Source of the DNA: Arcobacter porcinus
GTDB taxonomy: Bacteria; Campylobacterota; Campylobacteria; Campylobacterales; Arcobacteraceae
DNA length: 64,000 nucleotides
NCBI RefSeq assembly: GCF_004299785.2
Contig: NZ_CP036246.2
Location: 1,426,001-1,490,000 of the forward strand
Direction: 5' to 3'
Numbering within the stretch: the first letter of the stretch is position 1; every line of letters starts with the position of its first letter. Of this stretch, positions 39,374 to 49,475 are shown in pieces. The translations under genes and the position numbers were made by a program. Under the pieces are notes generated by a model. It saw only the letters and a program-made list of their open reading frames with translations. It did no database searches and was not told the origin of the DNA.

Positions 39374-40095
39374 TGTTTATCCAATCTTTTAACTAAACCC
39401 TTAAGTTTATATTTTAAAATATTAAAAAATCTAAAAATTTCATCATGAGTTTTTAAATTATCTCCATCTATTCTATAAATTGCTCCATTAATTCCATTAA
39501 AATCTTTATGTATTGCATTTCCTATTCTAAAATTGTATTGATAATATTTTTTAGACTCTTTTAAAATATTTTGATTGTATTTTCCAAAAGGAAATACAAA
39601 ACTATCTATTTTTATATTTAACTCTTTTTCTAAAATTGTTTTTGAGCCTTGAAGTTCAATATTTAAATCAACATCTTTTTCAAGTAAATTTACATGAGAA
39701 TGTGAATGTGAAGCAAAGACAATTAATCCACTATCTCTCATCTCCTTTAACTCCTTATATGTACAAAATGTTGCTTTTTCATAATTATCAAACAAGTCAT
39801 CATGTTTAAAACTAAGTCTATCTAATTCAGCTTCATCTGTGTCTTTTAAAATATATTTTGTTGGTATTGCTAAAAGTGCTTTAAGATTATATTTTTTCAA
39901 TAGTGGATAAATAAGAAAATAAAAATCTGCATAAGCATCATCAAAAGTTAAACAAACACTTTTTTGCTCTATTTTTTCACCTGGAAAAATAGTTTTAAAA
40001 TTTTCTTTTATATATTTTAAATGTTCTTCGAAGATACTTAAATCATTTGAGCAGTAATCACTATTTACATGATGATACATAATACTAATCAACAA
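39370..40095 (-). CDS. Polysaccharide deacetylase (NodB-type)
   Basis: This is a 241-aa protein. Metal and catalytic motifs are Leu-Thr-Phe-Asp-Asp-Ala, Ser-His-Ser-His-Ser-His and Phe-Pro-Phe-Gly-Lys. No signal peptide is visible, so it may act on a cytosolic or lipid-linked sugar. Start is TTG at 40095 with GAGGA upstream, inside the last codons of the LPS kinase gene. In Campylobacterota LOS clusters such proteins may trim N-acetyl groups on core sugars; that is inference. Confidence 0.85.
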   Translation of the reverse strand: MLISIMYHHVNSDYCSNDLSIFEEHLKYIKENFKTIFPGEKIEQKSVCLTFDDAYADFYFLIYPLLKKYNLKALLAIPTKYILKDTDEAELDRLSFKHDDLFDNYEKATFCTYKELKEMRDSGLIVFASHSHSHVNLLEKDVDLNIELQGSKTILEKELNIKIDSFVFPFGKYNQNILKESKKYYQYNFRIGNAIHKDFNGINGAIYRIDGDNLKTHDEIFRFFNILKYKLKGLVKRLDKQ

Positions 40096-40834
40096 CTTCT
40101 TGTCCTCTTAATCTTTTCTTTAAATTTATTTTTGCTTTATGTTTTTGTGAAAATTTTAAAGCTTTTGAAACTAATTCATTTTCATCTTTTTCCCAAAGTT
40201 TTGCATATTCTTTTATTATTACTTTTAAATCTTCATCATTTATCCAAAGTTTTGAAAAATTTTTCATTCTTAAATTTATATTCATATTTAAGAATTTCAT
40301 TCTATTTATATCTACAACTTTAAATATATAATCATTATTATCTTTTTTTATTAAAATATTCCCAGGACTATAGTCAAGGTGGTAAATATGATTATTATGT
40401 AAATCAAAAGTAAATTTTGCAAATGCTTTAAATATATTGTTTTTATTAAAAAATTCTTTATCTCTAATTGGCTCTCTAATCGTAAAATCATAATCAAATT
40501 TTTCACTAATAAAATAGCTTTCATTTAGTAATGATTTTTCATAAAACTCAATATATCCGATTGGTATTGGTGTAAATTCTCCAATTTTTAAAGAATATTC
40601 GTAAGATTTTTTTGCTTTAGTTGAACGAAAAAATGTATAAACTATTTTATTTATAAAATTTGGAATTTTAAAAGACTTTACTACAAAATCTTTATTTTCA
40701 TAGTTTATAACTTTTATTTCATTTCTTGCTTTATGAATTATATTCTGACTTTTTACAAAATACTTTTTTATATTCTCTATATAGTTTTCAAAATTTTTAA
40801 ATTTATTATTTATATTAAATTTAAAATTTTCCAT
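40085..40834 (-). CDS. LPS core kinase-like protein (Kdo/WaaP kinase family)
   Basis: This is a 249-aa cytosolic kinase-fold protein. Catalytic loop is His-Leu-Asp-Tyr-Ser-Pro-Gly-Asn-Ile-Leu and the metal-binding segment is Val-Val-Asp-Ile-Asn-Arg. The likely ATP lysine lies in Phe-Val-Val-Lys-Ser-Phe. The Phe-Phe-Arg-x-x-x-Ala-x-Lys-Ser-Tyr segment is typical of the family that phosphorylates inner-core sugars. Surrounded by LOS genes; AAGGAAA precedes the ATG. Which sugar is phosphorylated is open. Confidence 0.8.
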   Translation of the reverse strand: MENFKFNINNKFKNFENYIENIKKYFVKSQNIIHKARNEIKVINYENKDFVVKSFKIPNFINKIVYTFFRSTKAKKSYEYSLKIGEFTPIPIGYIEFYEKSLLNESYFISEKFDYDFTIREPIRDKEFFNKNNIFKAFAKFTFDLHNNHIYHLDYSPGNILIKKDNNDYIFKVVDINRMKFLNMNINLRMKNFSKLWINDEDLKVIIKEYAKLWEKDENELVSKALKFSQKHKAKINLKKRLRGQEVVD

Positions 40835-40843
40835 AATTTTTCC

Positions 40844-41629
40844 TTATTCATAAAATTTATTTATACCATTTTTACAATATGTTAATTTTTTATCAATTGT
40901 ATTTAATAGTAATATATCATTTTCTTTGAGAGATTTTCTTGAATTTTCATTATGGTATAAATGAAATGCAACAGCTGCAAACTTTAAATATAATCTTTTT
41001 TTACCTGCATTTAGCATTCTTATTACAAATTCACTATCTTCTCTTCCCCATCCTACAAAATCATTATTAAATCCATTTACATCTATAATATCACTTTTCC
41101 AACACCCAAAATTACAAGTTCTAGTTCCCTTATCACTATTTCTTTCATATGAAAATATTTTTGACAAAATTTTATTTGAAATACAATTTTTTCTATTTTT
41201 CAATCCTTTAGAAAATAAACTTGGAAGATAATCATCATTAATTAGTTTTTCACTACAATGAATATCAGTAACAACTCTTCCACCTTGAATAAAATAACCT
41301 TTTTTCGCATTTCTCTTATAATCTTCAACAAACTTTTTTGATAGAATCATATCTCCATCTATCATTATAATATAATCTCCAGTTGCTTTTGAAATGGCTT
41401 TATTCCTACTCTCAGCTGCTCTAAAGCCCTTATCTTCTTGCCAACTATGAGTTAAAGGTATTGGAAATATTTTCTCCCATTGTTCTATTAATTCCTTTGT
41501 ATCATTTCTTGATCCATCATCTGCAATAATTACTTCATCAGGCAAAATAGTTTGTTTTGTGATACTTTTTAAAACTACATTTAAAGCTTCTTTCCAATTA
41601 TATGTTGTTATTATTAAAGATATTTTCAT
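40844..41629 (-). CDS. Glycosyltransferase family 2 with a C-terminal galactosyltransferase-type domain
   Basis: This is a 261-aa enzyme. It has the N-terminal GT2 fold with Ile-Ile-Ala-Asp-Asp-Gly-Ser, a DxD motif in Ile-Asp-Gly-Asp-Met, and the later Gly-Trp-Gly-Arg-Glu-Asp-Ser-Glu-Phe motif that defines the Glyco_transf_7C extension. Likely adds a hexose to LOS. Overlaps the O-antigen ligase gene by 4 bp and precedes the LPS kinase gene by 9 bp. Confidence 0.87.
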   Translation of the reverse strand: MKISLIITTYNWKEALNVVLKSITKQTILPDEVIIADDGSRNDTKELIEQWEKIFPIPLTHSWQEDKGFRAAESRNKAISKATGDYIIMIDGDMILSKKFVEDYKRNAKKGYFIQGGRVVTDIHCSEKLINDDYLPSLFSKGLKNRKNCISNKILSKIFSYERNSDKGTRTCNFGCWKSDIIDVNGFNNDFVGWGREDSEFVIRMLNAGKKRLYLKFAAVAFHLYHNENSRKSLKENDILLLNTIDKKLTYCKNGINKFYE

Positions 41630-42864
41630 TTAAGCTCTTTTATTTTTTTTTTTGCCCCTGCTATTGAAAAGCTTATAATAAATAAAAACAGCATCAAAGT
41701 AAATTTGAAATCCAAATGAGGTTCTGCAATAAATGCAATCATAAACACTGTAATTCCAATTACACTATAGTGCTTTATTGTTTTATCTTCAATTTCTAAT
41801 TTATATATTTTATAACACATTAAGAGAAATATTAATAACCCAATAAAACCATTTGCAACTAATATCATTAAATATTGATTATGGAAATGTGAGCCATCCA
41901 AAAATTCTCTAACATCTTTTGAGAAATATCCATATTCATTTGCATTTAATAACTCATTTGTAGCTAAGGTATGATTACCCACTCCGTATCCAAATAAAGG
42001 TTTATTTTTAATTGCATCATAAGTTATAATCCAGAAACTTGCTCGAAGTCCCCATGAACTATAAAAATCATTTTTATCAATAGCTTTGTTTACATCTGAA
42101 ATTGCATGATCAACTCTTATTTTAAATTGGTCTATACCAAAATAAGAACTAAAAGCTATAAATATAAAGAAAAATGTACTAAGAAAAAAAGACTTAATTG
42201 AAATTTTATACCTCATAATAAATATAATAAATAAAGTAAAAAAGAAAGCTAGTTGACCTGTTCTTCCAGTTGATATCATTAAATTTATCATTGTAATTAG
42301 AAAAAATAGAAATAAAAAAAATTTTGTTCTAATTGAATCATCTTCAAATAAGAATTTATACAAAAGAATAAGTGAAGTAAAAGCTAAGAAAACACTATAT
42401 CTAATAGTATTCATAAAAGGTGCAGGAGCTGTAGGAGAAGATCCTTTTAAACTCCAAAACTCAAAAAAGATACCATATGAGATTATTTCACTAATAAACA
42501 TACCTACTAAAAAAGAACCAATTATCTTATGTATCCATTGTTTTTCAATTAAAACTACAAGTATAGGAACTAAAAGCCAATAACAATATTTACCTAAAAG
42601 ACTTAAAGTATTCTCATTTATATCAATAAATAAACAACTGATAAATATATACAATAAAAATATACTTATATATATAAAAATCTTATTGCTTTTTATTATA
42701 TATAAAGAATTTCTATAGTCTCTTTTAAAAATAATAAGTATTACAAACCAAAAAATAAAAAAACTTATTGCAGCCTTTGACAATGGTAATACTAGTGCAA
42801 ACACTATTAATGAATAATAAACTATTTTATTAAAATCTAATACCATGTTTTTATTTAATCTCAT
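41626..42864 (-). CDS. waaL: O-antigen ligase-like (WaaL/Wzy family) membrane protein
   Basis: This is a 412-aa polytopic protein with about eleven hydrophobic helices and a large extracytoplasmic loop around residues 240-320. The loop contains Arg-Ala-Ser-Phe-Trp, Pro-Leu-Phe-Gly-Tyr-Gly-Val-Gly-Asn-His and His-Phe-His-Asn-Gln-Tyr-Leu, the Wzy_C pattern with the His needed for glycan transfer. WaaL joins polysaccharide to lipid A-core at the periplasmic face. AAAGGAT precedes the ATG. Its presence suggests this organism may make LPS with an attached polymer rather than LOS only. Confidence 0.85.
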   Translation of the reverse strand: MRLNKNMVLDFNKIVYYSLIVFALVLPLSKAAISFFIFWFVILIIFKRDYRNSLYIIKSNKIFIYISIFLLYIFISCLFIDINENTLSLLGKYCYWLLVPILVVLIEKQWIHKIIGSFLVGMFISEIISYGIFFEFWSLKGSSPTAPAPFMNTIRYSVFLAFTSLILLYKFLFEDDSIRTKFFLFLFFLITMINLMISTGRTGQLAFFFTLFIIFIMRYKISIKSFFLSTFFFIFIAFSSYFGIDQFKIRVDHAISDVNKAIDKNDFYSSWGLRASFWIITYDAIKNKPLFGYGVGNHTLATNELLNANEYGYFSKDVREFLDGSHFHNQYLMILVANGFIGLLIFLLMCYKIYKLEIEDKTIKHYSVIGITVFMIAFIAEPHLDFKFTLMLFLFIISFSIAGAKKKIKELK

Positions 42865-42881
42865 TGAAATCCTTTTATCTT

Positions 42882-44735
42882 TTACTTGTTAAATCTACTA
42901 ATTTCTTTTAACGCTTCTTTATATATTTCTTTATATATTTCTTTATTCTTTATATCATTATTTCTATTATTATATATTCTATATTGACCAATATCAGATA
43001 TCTCAAAAATTTCTTCTCCTGTTATTATTGCATATTTACTATAACTAGAAGATAAAATCCAATTTCTATTTTTATCATATTTATAAAGGTCAACTCCACT
43101 AGAATAATCTTTTATATCATTTAGTATTCCTAAATGGTTTTTTAAAAGTGTTGGTACAATATCATTATGTGTTGTTAAAAATGATTTATTTATAGATAAT
43201 AGACTGCTTTTATTAATGTTATCTATAATTATAAATGGTACATGTACTTGATAACTTGTGAAGTTACTATTATGTCCCCAATAACCATCATTATTATCAT
43301 TAAACTCTTCTCCATGGTCTCCAGTTATTATTATTATAGTATTTTCAAGTGCATTATCTTCTTCTAAATTATTAATTACTTTTTTTATTAAGCTATCTGT
43401 ATAATGTACACTAGTTTTATATCTATTAAAATATATTTCTGAATTAGTATCTTTTGAAAGATTTAAATAATCTATATTTTCAGAGTAAGGTTCTATAACA
43501 TCTGGATATTCATCAGGAAAAGATGTTCCATGTGGTGAATCATAAAATAGAAATGAAAAATTAGATTTACTTTTATCTCTATTTTTATACCATTCTAACC
43601 ATTCATTTGTAATTGAAATATCTTTTTCCCAAGGTTTACTTCCATTTGATTCCATTCTCAGATTTGGAATAGTTCTAAAAATAGTTTTATCAAACTCTGG
43701 CTTATGAAGTTTTGCAGATGCAAAAATTCCTATTTGATAATCTAATTCTTGAAGTCTTTCAATGAATATTGGTGCTATATTATTATTTAACATACTCATC
43801 CAATATGTGCTTGTTATTCCATAAAACAATCCAAATAATCCTGCTCTAGTACTGTTTCCTGAAGACATATGTTTATTCAGAACAATTCCATTCTTTGAAT
43901 ATTCAAATAAATTTGGAGTTATTTTCTGATTAAATGTATCATATCTCCAAGAATCAATAACTATAAAAACTATATTTGGAGAATCTATATTATCATTTTT
44001 ATCAAGAGTTCTGATTGGATATTTAACATCATTATTAAAACTTCTTTTTAATTCTTTTATTCTTTCATATTCATTTGCATCAAATAATCCAAGCTTTCTC
44101 ATAAGAGAATTTGAAGTTATAGGATAGTACAAAGGTAAATATTTTCTAAAAGAAGTTATAGGAGAATATGAATATGCAGATGCATATATATGCATTACAC
44201 TAGATACTAAAAATGATAATATTAGAATAACTATAAAGTATTTTGATATTTTATACCTTTTTACTAGATTTATTTTTCTTTCTATGTAGATAAGTAATAA
44301 TATCTCTATAGATAGTATTAAAATAAATGAAATAATAACTTTAAATATTGTATTCTCAGAAAATTCAACTATACCTCCTGATAAAACTAATTCAAGTAAT
44401 GTATAATTTATATGAAACCTATATATAGAAAAAACAACTGTATCTATATATAAAAGTAATATTAATAAAGCAGAAGAAAAACCTATAACGATATATTTTA
44501 ATATATTTTTAAAACTTAAAGATATGTATATTATAGGACTAAAAAGCAAAACTAAAATAGAAACATGAGAGAAAGTAGAAGTTATCATAAACAATATATC
44601 TGAAATTATAAAAGAATTATCTGGTAAAAAAGCTAAATTTGTACTTATTATTATTATTGACAACATTATGTTTACAATAATAAATATAAGAAAAACTTTA
44701 TTTTTATTTTTTATATCCATTTTATTATCCAACAT
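42882..44735 (-). CDS. YejM/PbgA-like membrane protein with sulfatase-fold domain
   Basis: This is a 617-aa protein with five N-terminal helices (to about 180) and a periplasmic domain from about 250. The domain opens with Val-Ile-Asp-Ser-Trp-Arg-Tyr-Asp (260-266), has Ser-Gly-Asn-Ser-Thr296-Arg-Ala-Gly-Leu-Phe-Gly-Leu-Phe-Tyr-Gly and Thr-Gly-Asp-His-Gly-Glu-Glu-Phe. This is the YejM/PbgA/LapC pattern; in enterobacteria that protein tunes lipid A synthesis through LapB/LpxC. Whether that control exists here is unknown. It follows dgkA after 1 bp. Start at 44735 or the in-frame ATG five codons on; neither has a clear RBS. Confidence 0.82.
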   Translation of the reverse strand: MLDNKMDIKNKNKVFLIFIIVNIMLSIIIISTNLAFLPDNSFIISDILFMITSTFSHVSILVLLFSPIIYISLSFKNILKYIVIGFSSALLILLLYIDTVVFSIYRFHINYTLLELVLSGGIVEFSENTIFKVIISFILILSIEILLLIYIERKINLVKRYKISKYFIVILILSFLVSSVMHIYASAYSYSPITSFRKYLPLYYPITSNSLMRKLGLFDANEYERIKELKRSFNNDVKYPIRTLDKNDNIDSPNIVFIVIDSWRYDTFNQKITPNLFEYSKNGIVLNKHMSSGNSTRAGLFGLFYGITSTYWMSMLNNNIAPIFIERLQELDYQIGIFASAKLHKPEFDKTIFRTIPNLRMESNGSKPWEKDISITNEWLEWYKNRDKSKSNFSFLFYDSPHGTSFPDEYPDVIEPYSENIDYLNLSKDTNSEIYFNRYKTSVHYTDSLIKKVINNLEEDNALENTIIIITGDHGEEFNDNNDGYWGHNSNFTSYQVHVPFIIIDNINKSSLLSINKSFLTTHNDIVPTLLKNHLGILNDIKDYSSGVDLYKYDKNRNWILSSSYSKYAIITGEEIFEISDIGQYRIYNNRNNDIKNKEIYKEIYKEALKEISRFNK

Positions 44736-44736
44736 T

Positions 44737-45087
44737 TTAAATTATTATAAAAACCCAACAAACAACATGCAAAGTAATTGTTACCATAACAGCAGTTGAG
44801 CCAATATCTTTTGCATTTTTTGCTAAAGGGTGAATCTCTTTTGTACACAGATCAACAACATTTTCTATTGCAGAATTAATAAGTTCAACAATCAAAACCA
44901 AAATACCACTTATAAGAAGTATAAGCTTATTTGTTAAACTTGTATCAATATACAAAATACCAGCAATAATAAATATTGCACAAAATAGTTCAAGCTTAAA
45001 AGAGCTTTCCGTTTTTATAGCTGTTACTAAGCCATCTATCGCATATTTCCAATTTTTAAAAAAATTATATTTTGGTTTATTGTGCAT
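44737..45087 (-). CDS. dgkA: Diacylglycerol kinase
   Basis: This is a 116-aa inner-membrane protein with three helices. The core Glu-Leu-Ile-Asn-Ser-Ala-Ile-Glu-Asn-Val-Val-Asp signature is intact, with the Ala-Lys-Asn-Ala-Lys-Asp-Ile-Gly-Ser-Thr-Ala-Val segment after it. It recycles diacylglycerol to phosphatidic acid. It overlaps the lpxL-like gene by 11 bp and sits right before the YejM-like gene. Confidence 0.95.
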   Translation of the reverse strand: MHNKPKYNFFKNWKYAIDGLVTAIKTESSFKLELFCAIFIIAGILYIDTSLTNKLILLISGILVLIVELINSAIENVVDLCTKEIHPLAKNAKDIGSTAVMVTITLHVVCWVFIII

Positions 45088-45982
45088 ATATTTCCTTGTT
45101 GAATGCTTTAAATCTTTTGTGTTGCCAAAACCAATAATCTGGTTTTTTTAATATTTGCTTAGCAACAATATCATTTTGAATTTGTGTAAGTTCTTTGATT
45201 TTATCTTCAGTTTTAAACTCTAATTCTTTAACATCAATTGCTTCTTGAACCTCTATTGTCCAATCTCTAAAACCATTATTTACTGTGAATATTGGAACAA
45301 TTATTGCATCAAATTTTAGTGCCATTCTTGCTGTTGAATCTGTTGCTAAACATCTTTGTCCTAAAAATTCAATCTCTATCCCAGTTCCAATATGTTGATC
45401 AATTACAACGGCTATACTTTTATTCTCTTTAAAAGCCATAAGCATACCTTTTGCAGCTGTTTTTTTATCTAGCATTGTAATTTTATTTTTACTTCTTGCT
45501 TCTTCATATTTCTTTTGCATAAGAGGATTATTCATTCTTCTATTTACAACTGCAATCTCTCCAAACATCATAGCAATATATGGTAAAGTAATCTCCCAGC
45601 CACCATAATGTGCAGTTATATATATTATTTTTCTATTCTCTTTAAAAGCTTTTTCTATGATATCTTTATTTAATATATTTGCTTTTGAAAATAAAATATC
45701 CTTATTTTCTCTTTGATTTTCTATATGTTCATACATATTAAAAGCCAAAGATTTATATGAATTTTTTATAATCTCTTTTTTTCTATCTTCATCTAAACTA
45801 TCTTTATATACTAAATCAAGGTTTGCTTTTGCTATTTTATAGTGCTTTTTGTTTATTTTTGTGGCTAAAAATGCTAAAAATATTAAAAAATATTTCATTA
45901 TAAATTTTGGAGTAATTTTAAAAAGTAATAGATAAAAATTATATAAAAAAAGTATTAAATAATCTTCTATTTTTCTATACAT
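45077..45982 (-). CDS. Lipid A biosynthesis acyltransferase (LpxL/HtrB family)
   Basis: This is a 301-aa inner-membrane enzyme that adds a secondary acyl chain to lipid A. One N-terminal hydrophobic segment, then the catalytic His-x4-Glu (Ala-His-Tyr-Gly-Gly-Trp-Glu) and the Asp-Gln-His-x-Gly region further on. In Campylobacter the homologue (htrB/waaM) also follows waaC. It overlaps waaC by 16 bp. Confidence 0.9.
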   Translation of the reverse strand: MYRKIEDYLILFLYNFYLLLFKITPKFIMKYFLIFLAFLATKINKKHYKIAKANLDLVYKDSLDEDRKKEIIKNSYKSLAFNMYEHIENQRENKDILFSKANILNKDIIEKAFKENRKIIYITAHYGGWEITLPYIAMMFGEIAVVNRRMNNPLMQKKYEEARSKNKITMLDKKTAAKGMLMAFKENKSIAVVIDQHIGTGIEIEFLGQRCLATDSTARMALKFDAIIVPIFTVNNGFRDWTIEVQEAIDVKELEFKTEDKIKELTQIQNDIVAKQILKKPDYWFWQHKRFKAFNKEIYAQ

Positions 45983-46974
45983 AAAAGTTCCTTTGCCATT
46001 TTTACTATCTTTTTTTCATCTATATTTTGAATAGAGAAATCATTTTTATCAAGTTTTAGAGGATTTACCTCTTTTTCTGATTTTATAGTTTTGTTTATTT
46101 TTGTTGTATATGTATTTCTATATGCTGGAGTATTTCCAAAGATTGTAATACTAGGAGTATTTAAAGCCCAAGCCATATGAGTTGGTCCTGTGTCATTTCC
46201 TACTACTAAATCAACTTTTGAAATAAGTGCTTTTAAACTATTTAAATCTATTTTTGGAAGAACTTTTGCATTTGAGTTTTTAGATATAAACTCTGCAATC
46301 TCTTTTTCTTTCTCATTTCCCCATGCAATTATGAAATTTTCATCAAAACAAGATACTATTTTAACAAATTTCTCTTTAGAGTACATTTTACTATCCCAAC
46401 TAGCTCCAACAACAAGTAAAACATTTTTTTTATTATTACTTAAATACTCATATATTATTTCGTCTTCATTTTCAAAAAATAAAAAAGGCTTTTTATTTAA
46501 TATATCCTCTTTTCTTATAGAAAAATCCAAAGCTTTTGAAAGCAAAAAACAGTTTCTATCTATAACATTTTTCTCATATTCTATACTTATTTTATTTTTA
46601 TAAAAAATAGAAGCTAATCCTTCTCTTGTAGAGTTTTTACAAAACCCTGCTCTATTTTTAGCAAGAAAAAAACTCACAAGTGCTGATTTTATAAGACCTT
46701 GAGCATCAATTACTAAATCATAGTTATTTTTACTATACTCTTTTATAAGTTTTATTTGATTAAAAATCTCTTTTTTATCTTTTTTTATAGCTTTTAAATT
46801 CACTTCATAAATATTATTTATATCTGGATTGTATTGTAAAACTTTTGAAAAAGCTTTTTCTACAAACCAATCAATTTGTAGATTTGGATTGTGTTTTTTT
46901 ATAAATTGCAAAGCACTCATTGCATGAATTATATCTCCCATAGCTGAGAGCTTTACAATAGCGATTCTTTTCAT
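45967..46974 (-). CDS. waaC: LOS heptosyltransferase I
   Basis: This is a 335-aa GT9 enzyme adding the first heptose to Kdo. It begins with Val-Lys-Leu-Ser-Ala-Met-Gly-Asp-Ile-Ile-His-Ala-Met, the WaaC signature, and has Val-Gly-Asn-Asp-Thr-Gly-Pro-Thr-His-Met-Ala near residue 260. It sits at the upstream end of the core cluster, as in Campylobacter. Overlaps ppx/gppA by 4 bp. Confidence 0.94.
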   Translation of the reverse strand: MKRIAIVKLSAMGDIIHAMSALQFIKKHNPNLQIDWFVEKAFSKVLQYNPDINNIYEVNLKAIKKDKKEIFNQIKLIKEYSKNNYDLVIDAQGLIKSALVSFFLAKNRAGFCKNSTREGLASIFYKNKISIEYEKNVIDRNCFLLSKALDFSIRKEDILNKKPFLFFENEDEIIYEYLSNNKKNVLLVVGASWDSKMYSKEKFVKIVSCFDENFIIAWGNEKEKEIAEFISKNSNAKVLPKIDLNSLKALISKVDLVVGNDTGPTHMAWALNTPSITIFGNTPAYRNTYTTKINKTIKSEKEVNPLKLDKNDFSIQNIDEKKIVKMAKELLCIEK

Positions 46975-48439
46975 AAAATCTCTATTTCTATTCCATTTGG
47001 AAGTTCTAATTTTTCTATATGTGAATTTACCATAAATGAACTATTTTCTAAATCCAATTTTAGCTTTCTTTCAACTAATTCATATTTAACTTTTGGTGAA
47101 GAGAAATCTATATTTATACCTAAATTTAATGCTTGCATAAAAGACAACCATTGTAATTTTTCTAAACTTGGTAGAAGCTCTTTATATTTTAAAATATCTA
47201 TCTCTTTTGGTAAAGACTTTTTAGAAAACTTTAAAATATATGCAACAGTCACTCTTGAAGTGTGTTGAAAATCATAGTTTAATCCATTTAAAATAAAATC
47301 AAAAGCATTATCATTTGATTTATAAAAGTTTAGTTTTGTACCTATTGAATGAAGTTTTGAAGCAACAACTAAAAGAGGCATAAAGCTATCATCAAGCTTG
47401 TGAAGAGGTTTTAAAACTTCAAAAATAGCTCTTGCGTTTTTTCCCAAATATGTACTTTGTTTTTGATTTAATTCAAATCTATCAAGAAGACTTTTTACAC
47501 TTATATTAAAATTATTTGGAAATCTATGATTTTGATTTCTTAGAAGATCAGTTAAATAAACACCTTCTCTAACTCCAACTCCTGAAGTAACAACTTGTGA
47601 AACATTTAAAGCATCAATTATTGTTTTAAATATAAAAGTACCCTCTTTTATAGTATCAAATCTATCTTTTTTTACTCCAAGTGCTTCTAGTTCTTCATTT
47701 GAATTTGTATTTAAAATATCAGAAAAAAGTTTTTTCTCATTCTTTGCATTGTATGTAAAAGCATGTATCATATCAAGCGGATATTCATTTCTTTGCATTA
47801 TTAATTTTGATAAAAATCTAATACTTCCACCAATTCCTACAACTTTTTGTGGAATTTTAATTCCACTATTTAAAACTTTCTTTAAGCTTTCAAGTATATA
47901 TTTTTCTGCACCTTTTACATCATTTTTATTAAAATACAACTCTCTTAATCTTACAGTTCCAACATCAAGTGAGATAGTTTTTACTATTTTTTTGTTTTGT
48001 ACAAAACAAAATTCAGTACTTCCACCACCAATATCAACTGTTACAAACTCATCATCATGAAGCAAATTTGAAGTAGCAACTCCACCATAATAAGCCTCTT
48101 TTTCTCCATCAATTACTTTTATATTTAATCCTAAATCTTTTTTTACTCTACTTAAAAAGACTTTAGAGTTTGGAGCATCTCTCAATGCTGAAGTTGCAAC
48201 ACATAATATTTTTCTTGAATTTAAAGCTTTTGATATATTTAAAAATGATTTTAGAGCTTCGTAAGCTCTTTGCATAGGAATTTCTTGAAGATTTCCACCA
48301 TTTTCATAGCAACCTTCAGAAATTTTAACTCTTGATTTAGTCTCATTTATAAGACTAAATGCAAAACGGCTAGATTTTTCCAAAACAACCATTCGCATTG
48401 AGTTTGACCCAATGTCTATGATTGTTGTAATTTTCGACA

Positions 48440-48440
<1 letters not shown>
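46971..48440 (-). CDS. ppx: Exopolyphosphatase / pppGpp phosphohydrolase family
   Basis: This is a 489-aa ASKHA-fold enzyme. The first phosphate motif is Ile-Asp-Ile-Gly-Ser-Asn-Ser-Met-Arg, the second Val-Asp-Ile-Gly-Gly-Gly-Ser-Thr-Glu, with Gly-Val-Gly-x-Arg-Glu-Gly-Val later. Residues from about 310 form an HD-like helical domain. Members degrade polyphosphate and/or pppGpp; the two activities cannot be separated from sequence. Start overlaps the ferredoxin stop by one base. Confidence 0.9.
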
Positions 48441-48706
<266 letters not shown>

Positions 48707-48719
48707 TTATTTTAAAATT

Positions 48720-49475
48720 TTATGGAGTTATATCCAAGAATTGTTTAATACTTTCTTTAAAATCATAATAAAAATTCTCTTTTTTTGTCACGAAAACCAA
48801 ATTTTCATCTTTATAAATATATAAATCACTACTTATAAAAAGTCCAGCTTCCAAATCAAACTCTCTTAAATCTCCAATAAATAAAACAAAATCATAATCT
48901 TTTGCATTTGCTAAAGATAGAGCTGTTGCTCCAAGGATTCTAAATTTAAATCTTTTATCATTTAAAAATTTACAAATTTCTGGATATTTGTAACCTCTTT
49001 CAAAAACTCCAACTTTTGATTTATCATTTGAAACTCTTATAAACTTCTCTTTTTTATCCAAAGAAAAATATTTAATCTCATCATTTGCAACTCTATAAAC
49101 CATAGTTTTATTTGCTAAATTTGCTACAAATCCAGCTATTACCTCATCTTTATATCTTATTGCAATAGATGTTCCAAAATATGGTAAATCTGAATAAAAG
49201 TTATTACTTCCATCAAGTGGGTCTATAACAAAAGTTATATCTTTTTGTTTATCTATAAATCCACACTCTTCACTTAATATATTTCCATACTTTTCTAAAT
49301 GTTTTATAAATATATTTTCAAAAACAATATCAGCATTTAAGGAATTATCTCCACCAAAACCAATTTGAGAACTAAATAAAAAATCATCTTTACTTAGTTT
49401 GTTTGTGAAATACTCAAAAACTTCAATATTTGCTTCTTTTATACTATTTGTTAATTTTTCTAAATTGTAACTCAT
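48720..49475 (-). CDS. Inositol monophosphatase family protein
   Basis: This is a 251-aa Mg-dependent phosphatase. The metal sites Ser-Glu-Glu (68-70) and Asp85-Pro-Leu-Asp88-Gly-Ser-Asn-Asn-Phe are intact. The C-terminal motif is Phe-Asp-Leu-Glu-Ala-Gly where most members have Trp-Asp-x-x-Ala-Gly. Members hydrolyse inositol phosphate, 3'-phosphoadenosine phosphates or fructose bisphosphate; CysQ-like use is possible given the CysZ-like neighbour. Overlaps the EI24 gene by 4 bp. Confidence 0.85.
   Translation of the reverse strand: MSYNLEKLTNSIKEANIEVFEYFTNKLSKDDFLFSSQIGFGGDNSLNADIVFENIFIKHLEKYGNILSEECGFIDKQKDITFVIDPLDGSNNFYSDLPYFGTSIAIRYKDEVIAGFVANLANKTMVYRVANDEIKYFSLDKKEKFIRVSNDKSKVGVFERGYKYPEICKFLNDKRFKFRILGATALSLANAKDYDFVLFIGDLREFDLEAGLFISSDLYIYKDENLVFVTKKENFYYDFKESIKQFLDITP

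Noticed and set aside
46190-46603. 137-codon plus-strand open frame
   Set aside because: Antisense to waaC, no start signal, Phe/Ser-rich shadow composition.
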